Shown here: piece by piece, positions 24,022 through 32,977 of the stretch
How the letters are laid out: each line of letters begins with the position of its first letter
How positions within the stretch are numbered: the stretch's first letter is position 1
From: CBDEGK01 sp965237855
Lineage (GTDB): Bacteria > Pseudomonadota > Gammaproteobacteria > Pseudomonadales > Halieaceae
Assembly (NCBI GenBank): GCA_965237855.1
Contig: CBDEGK010000003.1
Coordinates: 186,001-250,000 of the forward strand
Direction: 5' to 3'
Length of the DNA stretch: 64,000 nt
Made by a program: the position numbers and the translations under genes
The notes under the pieces: model-generated
The model's input: the letters and a program-made list of their open reading frames with translations, nothing else
The model's database searches: none
Told to the model about the DNA's origin: nothing

Positions 24022-25344
24022 TTAAGCAGCGCTGGAGTCTAGCACATTAGGGCGGGTATCCGCGCATAGCAGGCTGCTCTCTTCCAGATGCTCGGCGGCG
24101 AGTAGACGCTGCCAGTCCTTACGCGGCAAACGGATATGCAGTTGGCAACACCCATCTTCCCCGTGGCTTTCTTCAATCACGGCCTCCCTCTTGTAGAGCG
24201 CTGCGCGCAACCGGCCCTGCTCCGGCATCAACTCAATGGCGAGCTGGGCCATCTCCCCGCCAAGCAATTCAGCAATGGCCAGGGGCAGCAATTCCATACC
24301 GGCACCGCTATGAGCCGACAGCCACACCCGCGTCGGCTTGCCTAGTTCATCGCGATCAATGCGCGGGGGCTGTTCCAGCAGGTCGAGTTTGTTGAACACT
24401 TCCAGCCGGGGAATATTCAGTGCGGCTATCTCTTGCAGGACTTCTTCCACCTGGAAGATATTTTCCTCACGCTCATCACTGGCGGCATCCACCACGTGCA
24501 GCAGCAGGTCCGCACTGATGGTTTCCTCCAGGGTGGCCCGAAAAGCCTCGATCAGTTTGTGGGGCAGGTGGCGAATAAAGCCCACCGTGTCCGCCAGCAC
24601 TACCGCACCGCAGTCGGCAACATCGAGCCGACGCAAGGTGGGATCGAGGGTGGCGAACAACTGGTCTGCCGCGTACACCTCGGCTTGTGTCAGGGCATTA
24701 AACAGTGTGGATTTACCCGCATTGGTATAGCCGACCAGGGATACAGCGGGTATATCAGCCCGGCGGCGGGAGCGGCGGCCCTGCTCCCGTTGCTTTTCCA
24801 CCTTGGCCAGTCGGCCCTGTATAGATTTGATGCGTACCCGCAGCAAACGGCGGTCCGTTTCCAGCTGAGTTTCACCGGGACCACGCAAACCGATGCCGCC
24901 TTTTTGTCGTTCCAGGTGAGTCCAGCCTCGCACCAGGCGGGTCGACATGTGCTGCAATTGGGCCAACTCAATCTGCAGCTTGCCCTCGTGGGTGCGGGCG
25001 CGCTGGGCGAAAATATCCAGGATCAGACCGGTGCGATCCGTCACCCAGCACTGCAGGGTCTCTTCCAGGTTGCGCTCCTGGCTAGGCGAAAGGGCGTGAT
25101 TGAATAACACAACTTCCGCCTCGTGCAGACGCACCAGGTCGGCGATCTCTTCCAATTTTCCTGAGCCGACAAACGAACGTGGGTGCGGTGCGTCGCGTTG
25201 ACCGAAGACGTACTCGACCGGGTCTCCCCCGGCGGAGAGAACCAGCTCTTCGAATTCGCGAGGATCTTCGCGATCCTTTTCTGTGGAGAGATTCAGGTGA
25301 ACGAGTACTGCGCGCTCACCGGATTCAGGTCTGTCAAAAAACAT
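24022..25344 (-). CDS. hflX: Ribosome-dissociating GTPase HflX
   Basis: HflX binds the 50S subunit and splits stalled ribosomes under stress. The N-terminal HflX domain ends in a coiled coil (KVEKQREQGRRSRRRAD); the G domain has G1 GYTNAGKSTLFN, switch LFATLDPT, G3 DTVGFI and G4 NKLDLL. The 440-aa length with a C-terminal extension resembles E. coli HflX. It begins 10 bp after hfq and is the third element of the miaA-hfq-hflX-hflK-hflC order. Confidence 0.96.
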   Translation of the reverse strand: MFFDRPESGERAVLVHLNLSTEKDREDPREFEELVLSAGGDPVEYVFGQRDAPHPRSFVGSGKLEEIADLVRLHEAEVVLFNHALSPSQERNLEETLQCWVTDRTGLILDIFAQRARTHEGKLQIELAQLQHMSTRLVRGWTHLERQKGGIGLRGPGETQLETDRRLLRVRIKSIQGRLAKVEKQREQGRRSRRRADIPAVSLVGYTNAGKSTLFNALTQAEVYAADQLFATLDPTLRRLDVADCGAVVLADTVGFIRHLPHKLIEAFRATLEETISADLLLHVVDAASDEREENIFQVEEVLQEIAALNIPRLEVFNKLDLLEQPPRIDRDELGKPTRVWLSAHSGAGMELLPLAIAELLGGEMAQLAIELMPEQGRLRAALYKREAVIEESHGEDGCCQLHIRLPRKDWQRLLAAEHLEESSLLCADTRPNVLDSSAA

Positions 25345-25354
25345 CGGCGAGTGA

Positions 25355-25603
25355 TTAACTGCTCGCTTCTTCTTCCGGCGGGTTCTGCATGGGCATACGC
25401 ACTACGCGCGAGGGAACCACGGTGGAGATAGCGTGCTTATAGACCATTTGGCTGACTGTATTTTTCAGCAGCACCACAAACTGGTCGAAGGATTCAATCT
25501 GGCCCTGCAACTTGATGCCGTTGACCAGGTAAATAGAAACGGGAACGCGTTCCTTACGCAGAATGTTCAGGTAAGGGTCTTGTAGAGTATGCCCTTTTGA
25601 CAT
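25355..25603 (-). CDS. hfq: RNA chaperone Hfq
   Basis: A hexameric Sm-like protein that pairs small RNAs with mRNA targets. The 82-aa protein shows the Sm1 motif (KERVPVSIYLVNGIKLQGQI) and the Sm2 motif (YKHAISTVVPSR), with the proximal-face residues QDPYLNILRKE at the N-terminus. The C-terminal tail is short (PMQNPPEEEASS), unlike the long E. coli tail. AGGAG precedes the ATG at 25603, which is preferred over an upstream in-frame codon at 25627. Confidence 0.98.
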   Translation of the reverse strand: MSKGHTLQDPYLNILRKERVPVSIYLVNGIKLQGQIESFDQFVVLLKNTVSQMVYKHAISTVVPSRVVRMPMQNPPEEEASS

Positions 25604-25752
25604 GGTGTTTCTCCTCAAATGACTCAACCCGAGTCGTTAGAATGCGGAATCTAAGCTGGTGAGCCCATCTTGTTGGTAAGAGCTGCTGCTAAATCTTCAG
25701 CGCAGCACACCCCCTTCGGCTCTGCGGAGGTGGCTGTTAAACAAGTATAGCT

Positions 25753-25781
25753 TATCTACCTGAGTCTATATGGAGCCTCAA
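25753..25781 (-). promoter_or_regulatory. Weak candidate promoter upstream of hfq
   Basis: Minus strand: TTGAGG (25776-25781), 17 bp, TAGATA (25753-25758). An alternative -10, TATACT at 25744-25749, has no good -35. The 174-bp miaA-hfq gap is long enough for a promoter, and hfq is known to have several in E. coli. Confidence 0.28.
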
Positions 25782-26764
25782 CGCAGATAATTCAAGGCCA
25801 CGGAGAGTGGGCTTTTTTCTGACTTTCCCAGGAGTTCGCGGCTTTTAGCAGCAAACCCATCATTGTCCGTGTAAATCCACTGCAATCCCGGCCAGTTTCG
25901 TAACCAGGTCAACTGCCGCTTGGCCAGTTGACGGGTGGCGATGACACAACGCTCTCGGGCCCGCGCCAGATCGTACTCCCCGCGCACATGAGCCCACATC
26001 TGCCGATAGCCCACGGCGCGCATAGCGGGCAAATCCAGGTGCAGATCACCGCGCTGATACAGGCCGCGGACCTCCTCCACCAACCCCTGTTCGATCATCT
26101 GGCTCAAACGAAGTTCAATGCGCTCATGCAGAACCTGCCGATCTGCCGGGCAGATGGCCAGCAGATGCACATCGTAGGCATCCCCCAACACCCCTTTCCC
26201 GCTCTGGGCCTGGCGCGCGCGCCACTCGGTCATGGTCGTGCCGCTCTGTAGATAGACTTCCAGGGCGCGGCCAATGCGTTGGGAGTGGTTGGGGTGAATG
26301 CGTTTTGCCGACTCTGAATCCACCTCTGCCAGCATCTTGTGTATGTGCGGCCAACCTTTGGTCGCGGCCTCCTGTTCCAGGTGCCCCCGTAGTTCCGGGT
26401 CCGCTGCGGGCATGTCGGCAATGCCCTCCAGCAACGCCTTGAAGTACAACATGGTGCCGCCCACCAGCAACGGCGTGCGTTTACTGGCGAGTATCTGGCG
26501 AATCTCCTGTTGCGCATCCTCGCAAAACTCGGCGACCGAATAGGGTTCTACTGGGTCGCGGATGTCCACCAGCCGGTGGGGCGAGTTGGGCTTGGCGCTG
26601 CCGATATCCAGACCGCGATAAACCAGTGCCGAGTCGACGCTGATCAATTCACAATCCAGTTCTCGCGCCAGCTGCTCCGCCAGGTCAGTTTTACCGGAGG
26701 CGGTGGGACCCATCAGGCAAATAACTCTCGGTTTATGAGAGGGCGGCCTGCTATCACCGGGCAT
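25778..26764 (-). CDS. miaA: tRNA dimethylallyltransferase
   Basis: Adds the dimethylallyl group to N6 of A37 in tRNAs reading UNN codons. The P-loop CLMGPTASGKTDLAEQLA is near residue 18; further blocks are ISVDSALVYRGLDIGSAKP, RLVDIRDPVEPYSVAEF, VGGTMLYFKALLEG and YRQMWAHVRGEYDL. The length (328 aa) is standard. Its ATG overlaps the mutL stop (ATGA), indicating translational coupling. hfq follows after 174 bp. Confidence 0.97.
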   Translation of the reverse strand: MPGDSRPPSHKPRVICLMGPTASGKTDLAEQLARELDCELISVDSALVYRGLDIGSAKPNSPHRLVDIRDPVEPYSVAEFCEDAQQEIRQILASKRTPLLVGGTMLYFKALLEGIADMPAADPELRGHLEQEAATKGWPHIHKMLAEVDSESAKRIHPNHSQRIGRALEVYLQSGTTMTEWRARQAQSGKGVLGDAYDVHLLAICPADRQVLHERIELRLSQMIEQGLVEEVRGLYQRGDLHLDLPAMRAVGYRQMWAHVRGEYDLARARERCVIATRQLAKRQLTWLRNWPGLQWIYTDNDGFAAKSRELLGKSEKSPLSVALNYLR

Positions 26765-28608
26765 CAGCGTCCCCGCAGGAACAGCTTATCCAGTTCCTCT
26801 ACGGACATCTGGGTCCAGGTCGGGCGACCGTGGTTGCATTGGCCGGAGCGCTCGGTCTCTTCCATATCCCGCAACAGGGCATTCATCTCGGGAACCGTTA
26901 AGCGGCGATTGGCCCGCACGGAGCCGTGACAAGCCATGGTGGAGAGAATTTCATCCATGTGGGCCTTAATGCGATCACTGCTGCCGTATTCGATAAGGTC
27001 TGACAGCACATCACGCACCAGCTGCTCGAGGTCGGAATCGCGCAGCGCCACCGGTACCTCGCGCAACACTACGGCCTCCTCACCCCCGCGCTCAACCTTC
27101 ATTCCCAGTTCCGCAAAAACCTCAGTGTGACTGTCAGCGCAGTCTGCCTCGCGTTGACTCACAGCAATAGATTGGGGCACCAGCAGCGGTTGTGAGCGTA
27201 TGCCCTCCTCACCCTGGGATACTTTCATGCGTTCGTAGGTAATGCGCTCGTGGGCGGCGTGCATATCCACCAACACCAGACCGTCGCGATTCTCCGCGAG
27301 TATGTACACGCCGTGCAACTGGGCCAGGGCATAGCCCAGAGGTGGCACGTCTTCTGCCGCCACTTCTTCCAAGCGAGGCATGGATGGGGTCGGTGAGGCG
27401 TACAGGTCGCGATAGGCGCCGAGGGATTCGCGAACTGCACCGCCCGCGGGACGACCGCTGCCCCAGGCTAGATTTGACTGAGACTGGGAGTAGAAGGGGT
27501 CAGACCCCGCCTCGTTATTAGCTCGGTGGCTGGGGTCAAGGCTGTTGCCGCTGTTTAAAGTGGGGTCTGACCCCATTTCGTCAGAATCCTGCACGGTGCC
27601 TGGGCGCACATCGGCCAGGGCCCGGTGCAAGCTGCGAAATATAAAGTCGTGGACGCTGCGACCCTCGCGAAAGCGGACTTCGTACTTGGTCGGGTGGACG
27701 TTCACATCTACCAGGGCCGGCTCCAGCTCCAGGTACAACACGAAGGCCGGGTGGCGGCCGTGGTACAACACATCGCGATAGGCCTGGCGGATGGCATGTG
27801 CCACCAGCTTGTCTTTGACGACCCGACCATTGACGAAGAAATACTGCAGGTCTGCCTGGCTGCGGGAGAAGGTTGGCAAGCCCACCCAGCCCCACAATTT
27901 GAGCTCACCAATATCGGCTTCAATATACAGCGCCTGCTCCATAAAGGCCGGGCCACAAACCTGGGCCACACGCCGCTCGCGCTCAGCCTGGCTGGAACAC
28001 TCTCGCAATTGGTGAACCACGCGCTGGTTGTGCCGCAAACTGAAAGCCACGTCGTAGCGGCTCAAGGCCTGGCGCTTAACCACCTCCTCAAGGTGATTGA
28101 ACTCGGTTTTCTCTGTGCGCAGGAATTTGCGCCGGGCCGGGGTGTTGAAGAACAAATCCCGAACCTCTACCGTGGTACCGCGGGGATGGGGTGCGGGTTT
28201 AACGGTCACCTCCATATCGCGACCGCCGGATTCCGCACAGTTGCCGGCGCTGTTTTCGTCACCATCATTGGAGGTGATTGCCAGGCGCGATACTGAGGAA
28301 ATACTGGCCAACGCCTCACCGCGAAAGCCCAGGCTGACAACCTGCTCCAGGTCTTCCATGGAGGCAATCTTGCTGGTGGCGTGACGGCCCAGGGATAGCG
28401 GCAAGTCCTCCGCCGTCATGCCCGCACCATCATCGCGCACCCGGATTAGCTTGCTGCCGCCCGCCTCGATATCCACTTCGATCCGGCGGGTGTCAGCATC
28501 CAGGCTATTTTCCAGCAATTCCTTCACCACCGAAGCGGGCCGCTCCACCACTTCTCCGGCGGCAATCTGGTTTGCCAGACGCGGGCTTAACAATTTGATT
28601 TTAGACAT
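26764..28608 (-). CDS. mutL: DNA mismatch repair protein MutL (endonuclease-type)
   Basis: Couples MutS mismatch recognition to strand removal. The GHKL ATPase shows KELLENSLDADTRRIEVDI, RVRDDGAGM and GFRGEALASIS. The C-terminal domain carries DMHAAHERITYE, which fits the metal-binding endonuclease motif D(Q/M)HA-x2-E-x4-E, plus ACHGSVRANR and CNHGRPTW. MutL proteins with this set nick DNA themselves and are found in bacteria without MutH/Dam-directed repair; E. coli MutL lacks it. The linker contains an in-frame pair of inverted GGGGTCAGACCCC elements (27494-27576) that encode MGSDPT and AGSDPF. The 614-aa length is normal. Its ATG overlaps the amiC stop. Confidence 0.97.
   Translation of the reverse strand: MSKIKLLSPRLANQIAAGEVVERPASVVKELLENSLDADTRRIEVDIEAGGSKLIRVRDDGAGMTAEDLPLSLGRHATSKIASMEDLEQVVSLGFRGEALASISSVSRLAITSNDGDENSAGNCAESGGRDMEVTVKPAPHPRGTTVEVRDLFFNTPARRKFLRTEKTEFNHLEEVVKRQALSRYDVAFSLRHNQRVVHQLRECSSQAERERRVAQVCGPAFMEQALYIEADIGELKLWGWVGLPTFSRSQADLQYFFVNGRVVKDKLVAHAIRQAYRDVLYHGRHPAFVLYLELEPALVDVNVHPTKYEVRFREGRSVHDFIFRSLHRALADVRPGTVQDSDEMGSDPTLNSGNSLDPSHRANNEAGSDPFYSQSQSNLAWGSGRPAGGAVRESLGAYRDLYASPTPSMPRLEEVAAEDVPPLGYALAQLHGVYILAENRDGLVLVDMHAAHERITYERMKVSQGEEGIRSQPLLVPQSIAVSQREADCADSHTEVFAELGMKVERGGEEAVVLREVPVALRDSDLEQLVRDVLSDLIEYGSSDRIKAHMDEILSTMACHGSVRANRRLTVPEMNALLRDMEETERSGQCNHGRPTWTQMSVEELDKLFLRGR
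27494..27576. repeat. Inverted pair of REP-like GGGGTCAGACCCC elements inside mutL
   Basis: GGGGTCAGACCCC (27496-27508) and its complement GGGGTCTGACCCC (27562-27574) face each other across 53 bp. They lie in the MutL linker region and preserve the reading frame. The core equals the centre of the palindrome at 32986-32998. Confidence 0.85.
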
Positions 28609-29918
28609 CAGGTGGCTGGAATGATGAGCTTTTGGCCCACCTTGATGACGCTGCCCGACAGCTCGTTGTGCGTGCGAATGGAAGACACACTGACATTAAA
28701 ACGCTGGGCTATTTCCGATAGGGTATCGCCGCGGGAGATGGTGTACTCTCGCTGCCGGCTATTTTGCTGATGGGCGAGCAAGGTATCAGCAGGCGGGTGT
28801 TCTACAAACCAGCTGCTGATGCCCCGGTGAATGGCGCGACCCATTTTACGCTGGTAGCTCTTGCTATTGAGCAAGCGCGCCTCCTCCGGGTTGGAGATAA
28901 AACCGGTCTCCACCAGGATAGAGGGAATATCCGGCGACTTAAGCACCGCAAAGGCCGCTTGCTCAACCTGTTTCCGGTGCAGTTTCGAGATCTCGTCCAG
29001 ACCCGTTAGCACCCGGCCGCCAACACCGCGACTGGCATCAAGGCTGTAGCTCATTGACATATCGTAGAGCACCTCGGCCAATTGATCATCCATATCTGCC
29101 AGGCTCACCCCGCCAAACAGGTCAGCGGCATTTTCCCGTTCCGCCAGGAAGCGAGCGGAGGTACTCGACGCTCCCCGCTGCGACAGGGTGTACACCGAGG
29201 AACCTTTGGCCTTGGGGCTGCTGAAGGCATCCGCGTGGATCGACACCAGGATATCGGCCTGGTGGGAGCGGGCCAGGTCACGACGCTTTTTCAAACCCAC
29301 GTAATAGTCACCACTGCGAATCAGCACAGGCTTGAAACCGTCATCTTGCTCGAACAGATAGCGGACTTCTTTGGCAATCGCCAGCACCACGTCCTTCTCG
29401 CGCACCCTCTTCGGGCCACTGGCACCGGGATCCTCACCACCGTGACCGGCGTCAATGGCGACAACGATATCGCGCTTGACCGAGCTGGTCACACTTTTCT
29501 TGACCGAGGGCTGCTTGCTGGCGCGGGGACTGAGGTCGTAGAGATCAAGTACCAGGCGATCGCCGCGAGCCTCATTGGCCTTGAGAATAAAGCTGCGCGC
29601 CCGCACCGCTTCGCTGAGATCGAACACAATGCGCAGATCGTCACCCGCCCGAATGCCATGGCGCATTTTTTGAATGGGTGTATTGGCCAACTCCAGATCG
29701 GAAAAACTGGTTACCAGCGAAGTGTCTGCTAGATCGACAACAATCCGGTGCGGTGATTCCAGGGGGATGAGCTTATAACTCGGCGCAGCATTCAGATCAA
29801 ACACAACCCGGGTGTGGTCCGGTGCGCGCCACAGGCGCACATCCTTGAGCTGCGTGGCCAAGGTCGCGGGTGCCACCAGTAGCATGGCTAATAGTAAGCA
29901 GGGATACCTGCTCTTCAT
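28608..29918 (-). CDS. amiC: N-acetylmuramoyl-L-alanine amidase (AmiB/AmiC type) with LysM
   Basis: Periplasmic zinc amidase that splits septal peptidoglycan during cell separation. Signal peptide (first ~21 residues), AMIN domain (about 22-130; VVFDLNAAPSYKLIPLESPH), Amidase_3 domain with ligands in DAGHGGEDPGA, the Glu of REKDVVLAIA and SIHADAF, and catalytic Glu in VETGFISNPEEA. The C-terminus is a LysM peptidoglycan-binding domain (YTISRGDTLSEIAQRFNVS, IKVGQKLIIP). The position tsaE-amiC-mutL matches amiB in E. coli. The amiB/amiC name is a choice of convention. Confidence 0.94.
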   Translation of the reverse strand: MKSRYPCLLLAMLLVAPATLATQLKDVRLWRAPDHTRVVFDLNAAPSYKLIPLESPHRIVVDLADTSLVTSFSDLELANTPIQKMRHGIRAGDDLRIVFDLSEAVRARSFILKANEARGDRLVLDLYDLSPRASKQPSVKKSVTSSVKRDIVVAIDAGHGGEDPGASGPKRVREKDVVLAIAKEVRYLFEQDDGFKPVLIRSGDYYVGLKKRRDLARSHQADILVSIHADAFSSPKAKGSSVYTLSQRGASSTSARFLAERENAADLFGGVSLADMDDQLAEVLYDMSMSYSLDASRGVGGRVLTGLDEISKLHRKQVEQAAFAVLKSPDIPSILVETGFISNPEEARLLNSKSYQRKMGRAIHRGISSWFVEHPPADTLLAHQQNSRQREYTISRGDTLSEIAQRFNVSVSSIRTHNELSGSVIKVGQKLIIPAT

Positions 29919-29937
29919 TGCAATCCCGATGCCCCTG

Positions 29938-30420
29938 TTATACCGGGTTTAAACGTAGGCGATGCAAACAATCCACCCCATCCTGGCTCTGGCTCGCCAT
30001 TTGCACATGCCGACCATCGCCTTCTCTGCCTATCGTAACCACTAAATCCGCCGGGGGCAAAAAACCCTGCCCACGCTCGGGCCATTCCACCAACGCAATG
30101 CTGCCGTCATGGAAATAATCGCGTATGCCCATGAACTCGAGTTCCTCTGGGTCGACCAGGCGGTAGAGGTCAAAATGATAGATCGTGACAGTCGCCAACT
30201 CATAGGGCTCCACCAGGGTATAGGTAGGGCTCTTTACTGCGCCGCAGTGCCCCAGTGCCTGCACCAGACCCCGCGCCAGCGTGGTTTTACCCATTCCCAG
30301 CTCGCCCTGAAAGTAGACAACTGCACCGGGACACAACGCCGCAGCCAGGCGGGCACCCAGCGCCAACATAGCTGCCTCATCGGCGATCGCCACGCCGTCG
30401 CTGCCCAACAAATCATTCAA
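29938..30420 (-). CDS. tsaE: tRNA threonylcarbamoyladenosine synthesis ATPase TsaE
   Basis: Part of the TsaBDE complex that makes t6A37 in tRNA. Walker A ELGMGKTTLARGL near residue 42, VKSPTYTLVEPYEL, YHFDLYRLVDPEELEFMGIRDY and VEWPERGQGFLPP are the family blocks. The 160-aa frame starts with TTG at 30420, overlapping the nnr stop as TTGA. No ATG is available further in without loss of the conserved N-terminal helix, so a TTG start is accepted. Confidence 0.94.
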   Translation of the reverse strand: MNDLLGSDGVAIADEAAMLALGARLAAALCPGAVVYFQGELGMGKTTLARGLVQALGHCGAVKSPTYTLVEPYELATVTIYHFDLYRLVDPEELEFMGIRDYFHDGSIALVEWPERGQGFLPPADLVVTIGREGDGRHVQMASQSQDGVDCLHRLRLNPV

Positions 30421-31889
30421 GCCAGCAGCACCTGGATCGGTGTCATCAAATCGGTGGCCAATAGGCCCCGCTCACCCCCTTCGCTGGCTATTTCACCGGC
30501 GCGGCCATGCAGGCAAACCCCCAGGCAAGTGGCCTGGGTCATTGATAAACCCTGGGTCATCAGTCCCGCCACCACGCCGCTCAAGACGTCGCCCATGCCA
30601 CCACTGGCCATGCCCGGCGTGCCATAGTTACTCACCCATACCTGCCCCCCGGCCTCGGCAATCAGGCTGCCAGCACCTTTCAACAGCACAACACCACCGT
30701 AACGTTGCTGTAGTTCGCGTACGGCGCCAAAGCGATCCGCCTGAATGGCTGCGGTATCAGTCTGCAGCAGGCGAGCGGCTTCGCCCGGATGTGGTGTCAA
30801 AACCCAGTTGTCCCGGCAGCGCTGCGCTATCACCCCGCCGTCGGCTAACAGGTTGAGTGCATCCGCATCCACCACCAGTGGCACACCGCTCTCAGCGGCG
30901 GCATTGAGCAATTGTTCAGCCCAGGGCGATTGGCCCAGGCCGGGGCCTACAACTATCACACTGGCCTTGTCGATCAACGCAAGTACATCCTGGCCGCCGC
31001 TGACGGCGTGGCACATGATCTCGGGGCGACGTGAAATAAACGCCGCCAGATGTTCCGCGCGCGTGCCCGCACTGACCAGGCCGGCTCCACAGCGACCGGC
31101 AGCTTCGGCCGCCATCAGCGCTGCACCACCCATACCGTGGTCGCCGCCCAATACCAAAACACTGCCAAAGTGACCCTTGTGTGCATCCCGCGGGCGCGCC
31201 GGCAGTGCCTGCAGCAGGTCTTCAAATGAGAGCAGAGCTGCATGGCTCTCAACCTGGGCAAAGGTTTCCAGTGGCACTTCCAAGTCCGTGTAATTGAGAA
31301 TTCCACAATGTTCCGGCCCGGCGCCAGTGAGCAATCCCTGCTTGAAGCCGATAAACGTCGTGGTGCGATCCGCGCGCACCGCTGTACCCAGAACGGCGCC
31401 GCCATCGGAATCGAGACCGGAGGGAATATCCAGCGCCAGCACCGGTAAATCGCTGGCGTTGATGGCCTCTATCGCTGCCCGATATTCCGGGCGCACCTGG
31501 CCGGACAAGCCAGTTCCCAACAGCGCATCGACGATAACGCCAGCGTTGAGATCCATCTCTTCACGCCAGGGTTCAATGACAACCCCCGCCTGCTGCGCCC
31601 GTTGGCGAGCCAACAGCGCGTCACCGGAAATTTTGCCCGGGTCGCCCAGCTGGTAAACCCGTACCGGGATAGCGCGGGCTGCTGCCAGTTCAGCCACAAT
31701 AAAGCCATCACCGCCATTATTACCGGTACCGCAAAACACGTGAACCATAGCGGCATTGGACCACTCTTCCAGCAAGATTTCGAAGGCGGCCTTGCCGGCC
31801 CGCCCCATCAGCCGAATACCGGGAATGCCCATCTCTTCGATGGCAATGCGGTCGAGTTCGCGGGTTTGCGCTGCTGTATATAATTGCAT
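30417..31889 (-). CDS. nnr: Bifunctional NAD(P)HX epimerase / ADP-dependent NAD(P)HX dehydratase
   Basis: Repairs hydrated NADH and NADPH. The N-terminal YjeF epimerase domain (about residues 1-215) has VFCGTGNNGGDGFIVAE and VDALLGTGLSGQVRP. The C-terminal ribokinase-like dehydratase domain has KGHFGSVLVLGGDHGMGGAA, VVGPGLGQSPWAEQLL, VDADALNLLA, LTPHPGEAARLL and the GxGD-type loop ASGGMGDVLSG. At 490 aa it is a full-length fusion. It diverges from queG with only 17 bp between the start codons, and no ribosome site fits in that gap. Confidence 0.96.
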   Translation of the reverse strand: MQLYTAAQTRELDRIAIEEMGIPGIRLMGRAGKAAFEILLEEWSNAAMVHVFCGTGNNGGDGFIVAELAAARAIPVRVYQLGDPGKISGDALLARQRAQQAGVVIEPWREEMDLNAGVIVDALLGTGLSGQVRPEYRAAIEAINASDLPVLALDIPSGLDSDGGAVLGTAVRADRTTTFIGFKQGLLTGAGPEHCGILNYTDLEVPLETFAQVESHAALLSFEDLLQALPARPRDAHKGHFGSVLVLGGDHGMGGAALMAAEAAGRCGAGLVSAGTRAEHLAAFISRRPEIMCHAVSGGQDVLALIDKASVIVVGPGLGQSPWAEQLLNAAAESGVPLVVDADALNLLADGGVIAQRCRDNWVLTPHPGEAARLLQTDTAAIQADRFGAVRELQQRYGGVVLLKGAGSLIAEAGGQVWVSNYGTPGMASGGMGDVLSGVVAGLMTQGLSMTQATCLGVCLHGRAGEIASEGGERGLLATDLMTPIQVLLA

Positions 31890-31906
31890 GGGGTAAAATT
31901 ATACCC

Positions 31907-32977
31907 ATGTCCGACTCCCAGCAGTACATAGAACTGGTTTCTCGCATTCGCGAATGGGCGTCCGAGCTCGGTTTTCAACAACTGGGTGTCAGCGACGTGG
32001 ACCTGGGGGATCATCCGGACTACCTGCAACGCTGGCTCGACGCCGGCTATCACGGTGACATGGACTACATGGCCAAGCATGGCGCGCGGCGCAGTCATCC
32101 GGAGCAACTGATTCCCGGCACCCTGCGCGTGCTCACGCTCCGGATGGATTACCATCGGGACGACACCCAGCCATTGCAGATCCTGGAACAGGGAGAAAAG
32201 GCCTACATTTCCCGCTACACCCTGGGCCGTGACTATCACAAGCTGATTCGCAAACGCCTGGCACAATTGGCAACGCGAATCGAACAGGAGGTGGGTGGTC
32301 ATTACCGCGCCTTCGTGGACAGCGCCCCGGTGCTGGAGCGTGCGCTGGCGGAGCAGGCGGGTCTGGGCTGGATCGCCAAGAACACCATGCTGATCAATGC
32401 CCAGGCGGGCTCCTGGTTTTTCCTCGGCGAAATCTATACCGATTTGCCACTGCCCGCCGATCAACCCCAGACAGAAAAGCACTGCGGCAGCTGCCGTGCC
32501 TGCCTCGACATCTGCCCAACCAATGCCTTTGTCGGACCTTTTGAACTGGATGCACGGCGCTGTATCTCCTACCTGACTATTGAGCACTTCGGCAGCATCG
32601 ACGAAGAACTACGGCCCTTGATGGGCAACCGGATATTCGGCTGCGATGACTGCCAACTCGTCTGCCCCTGGAACAAATTCGCCCAGGTCAGCACGGAGGA
32701 GGATTTCCGACCCCGGCATCAACTCGACGACCGGGAGCTGGTGGACCTGTTCTTGTGGGAGGAGGCAGAGTTCCTGAAGAACACCGAGGGTTCAGCCATA
32801 CGCCGCATTGGATTCGAGCGCTGGCTGCGCAACATTGCCGTTGCCCTGGGCAACGCCCCGACCAGCGAAACGGTGGTCGATGCATTGCAGCAGCGATTGA
32901 ATTATCCCTCGGAGCTGGTACGTGAACATGTGACCTGGGCCCTAGCCCAACACCAAAAAGGGGTCAGTACCCATTAA
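31907..32977 (+). CDS. queG: Epoxyqueuosine reductase
   Basis: Cobalamin-dependent iron-sulfur enzyme for the last step of queuosine synthesis in tRNA. Two 4Fe-4S sites are visible: CGSCRACLDICPTNAF and CISYLTIE with CDDCQLVCPWNKF. The active-site segment SAPVLERALAEQAGLGWIAKN includes the catalytic Asp region just before it. The normal C-terminal HEAT-like tail ends in REHVTWALAQHQ; the last residues KGVSTH and the TAA are encoded by a palindromic repeat, so the native end has been replaced or extended. 356 aa. It diverges from nnr; no Shine-Dalgarno is evident. Confidence 0.96.
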   Translation: MSDSQQYIELVSRIREWASELGFQQLGVSDVDLGDHPDYLQRWLDAGYHGDMDYMAKHGARRSHPEQLIPGTLRVLTLRMDYHRDDTQPLQILEQGEKAYISRYTLGRDYHKLIRKRLAQLATRIEQEVGGHYRAFVDSAPVLERALAEQAGLGWIAKNTMLINAQAGSWFFLGEIYTDLPLPADQPQTEKHCGSCRACLDICPTNAFVGPFELDARRCISYLTIEHFGSIDEELRPLMGNRIFGCDDCQLVCPWNKFAQVSTEEDFRPRHQLDDRELVDLFLWEEAEFLKNTEGSAIRRIGFERWLRNIAVALGNAPTSETVVDALQQRLNYPSELVREHVTWALAQHQKGVSTH

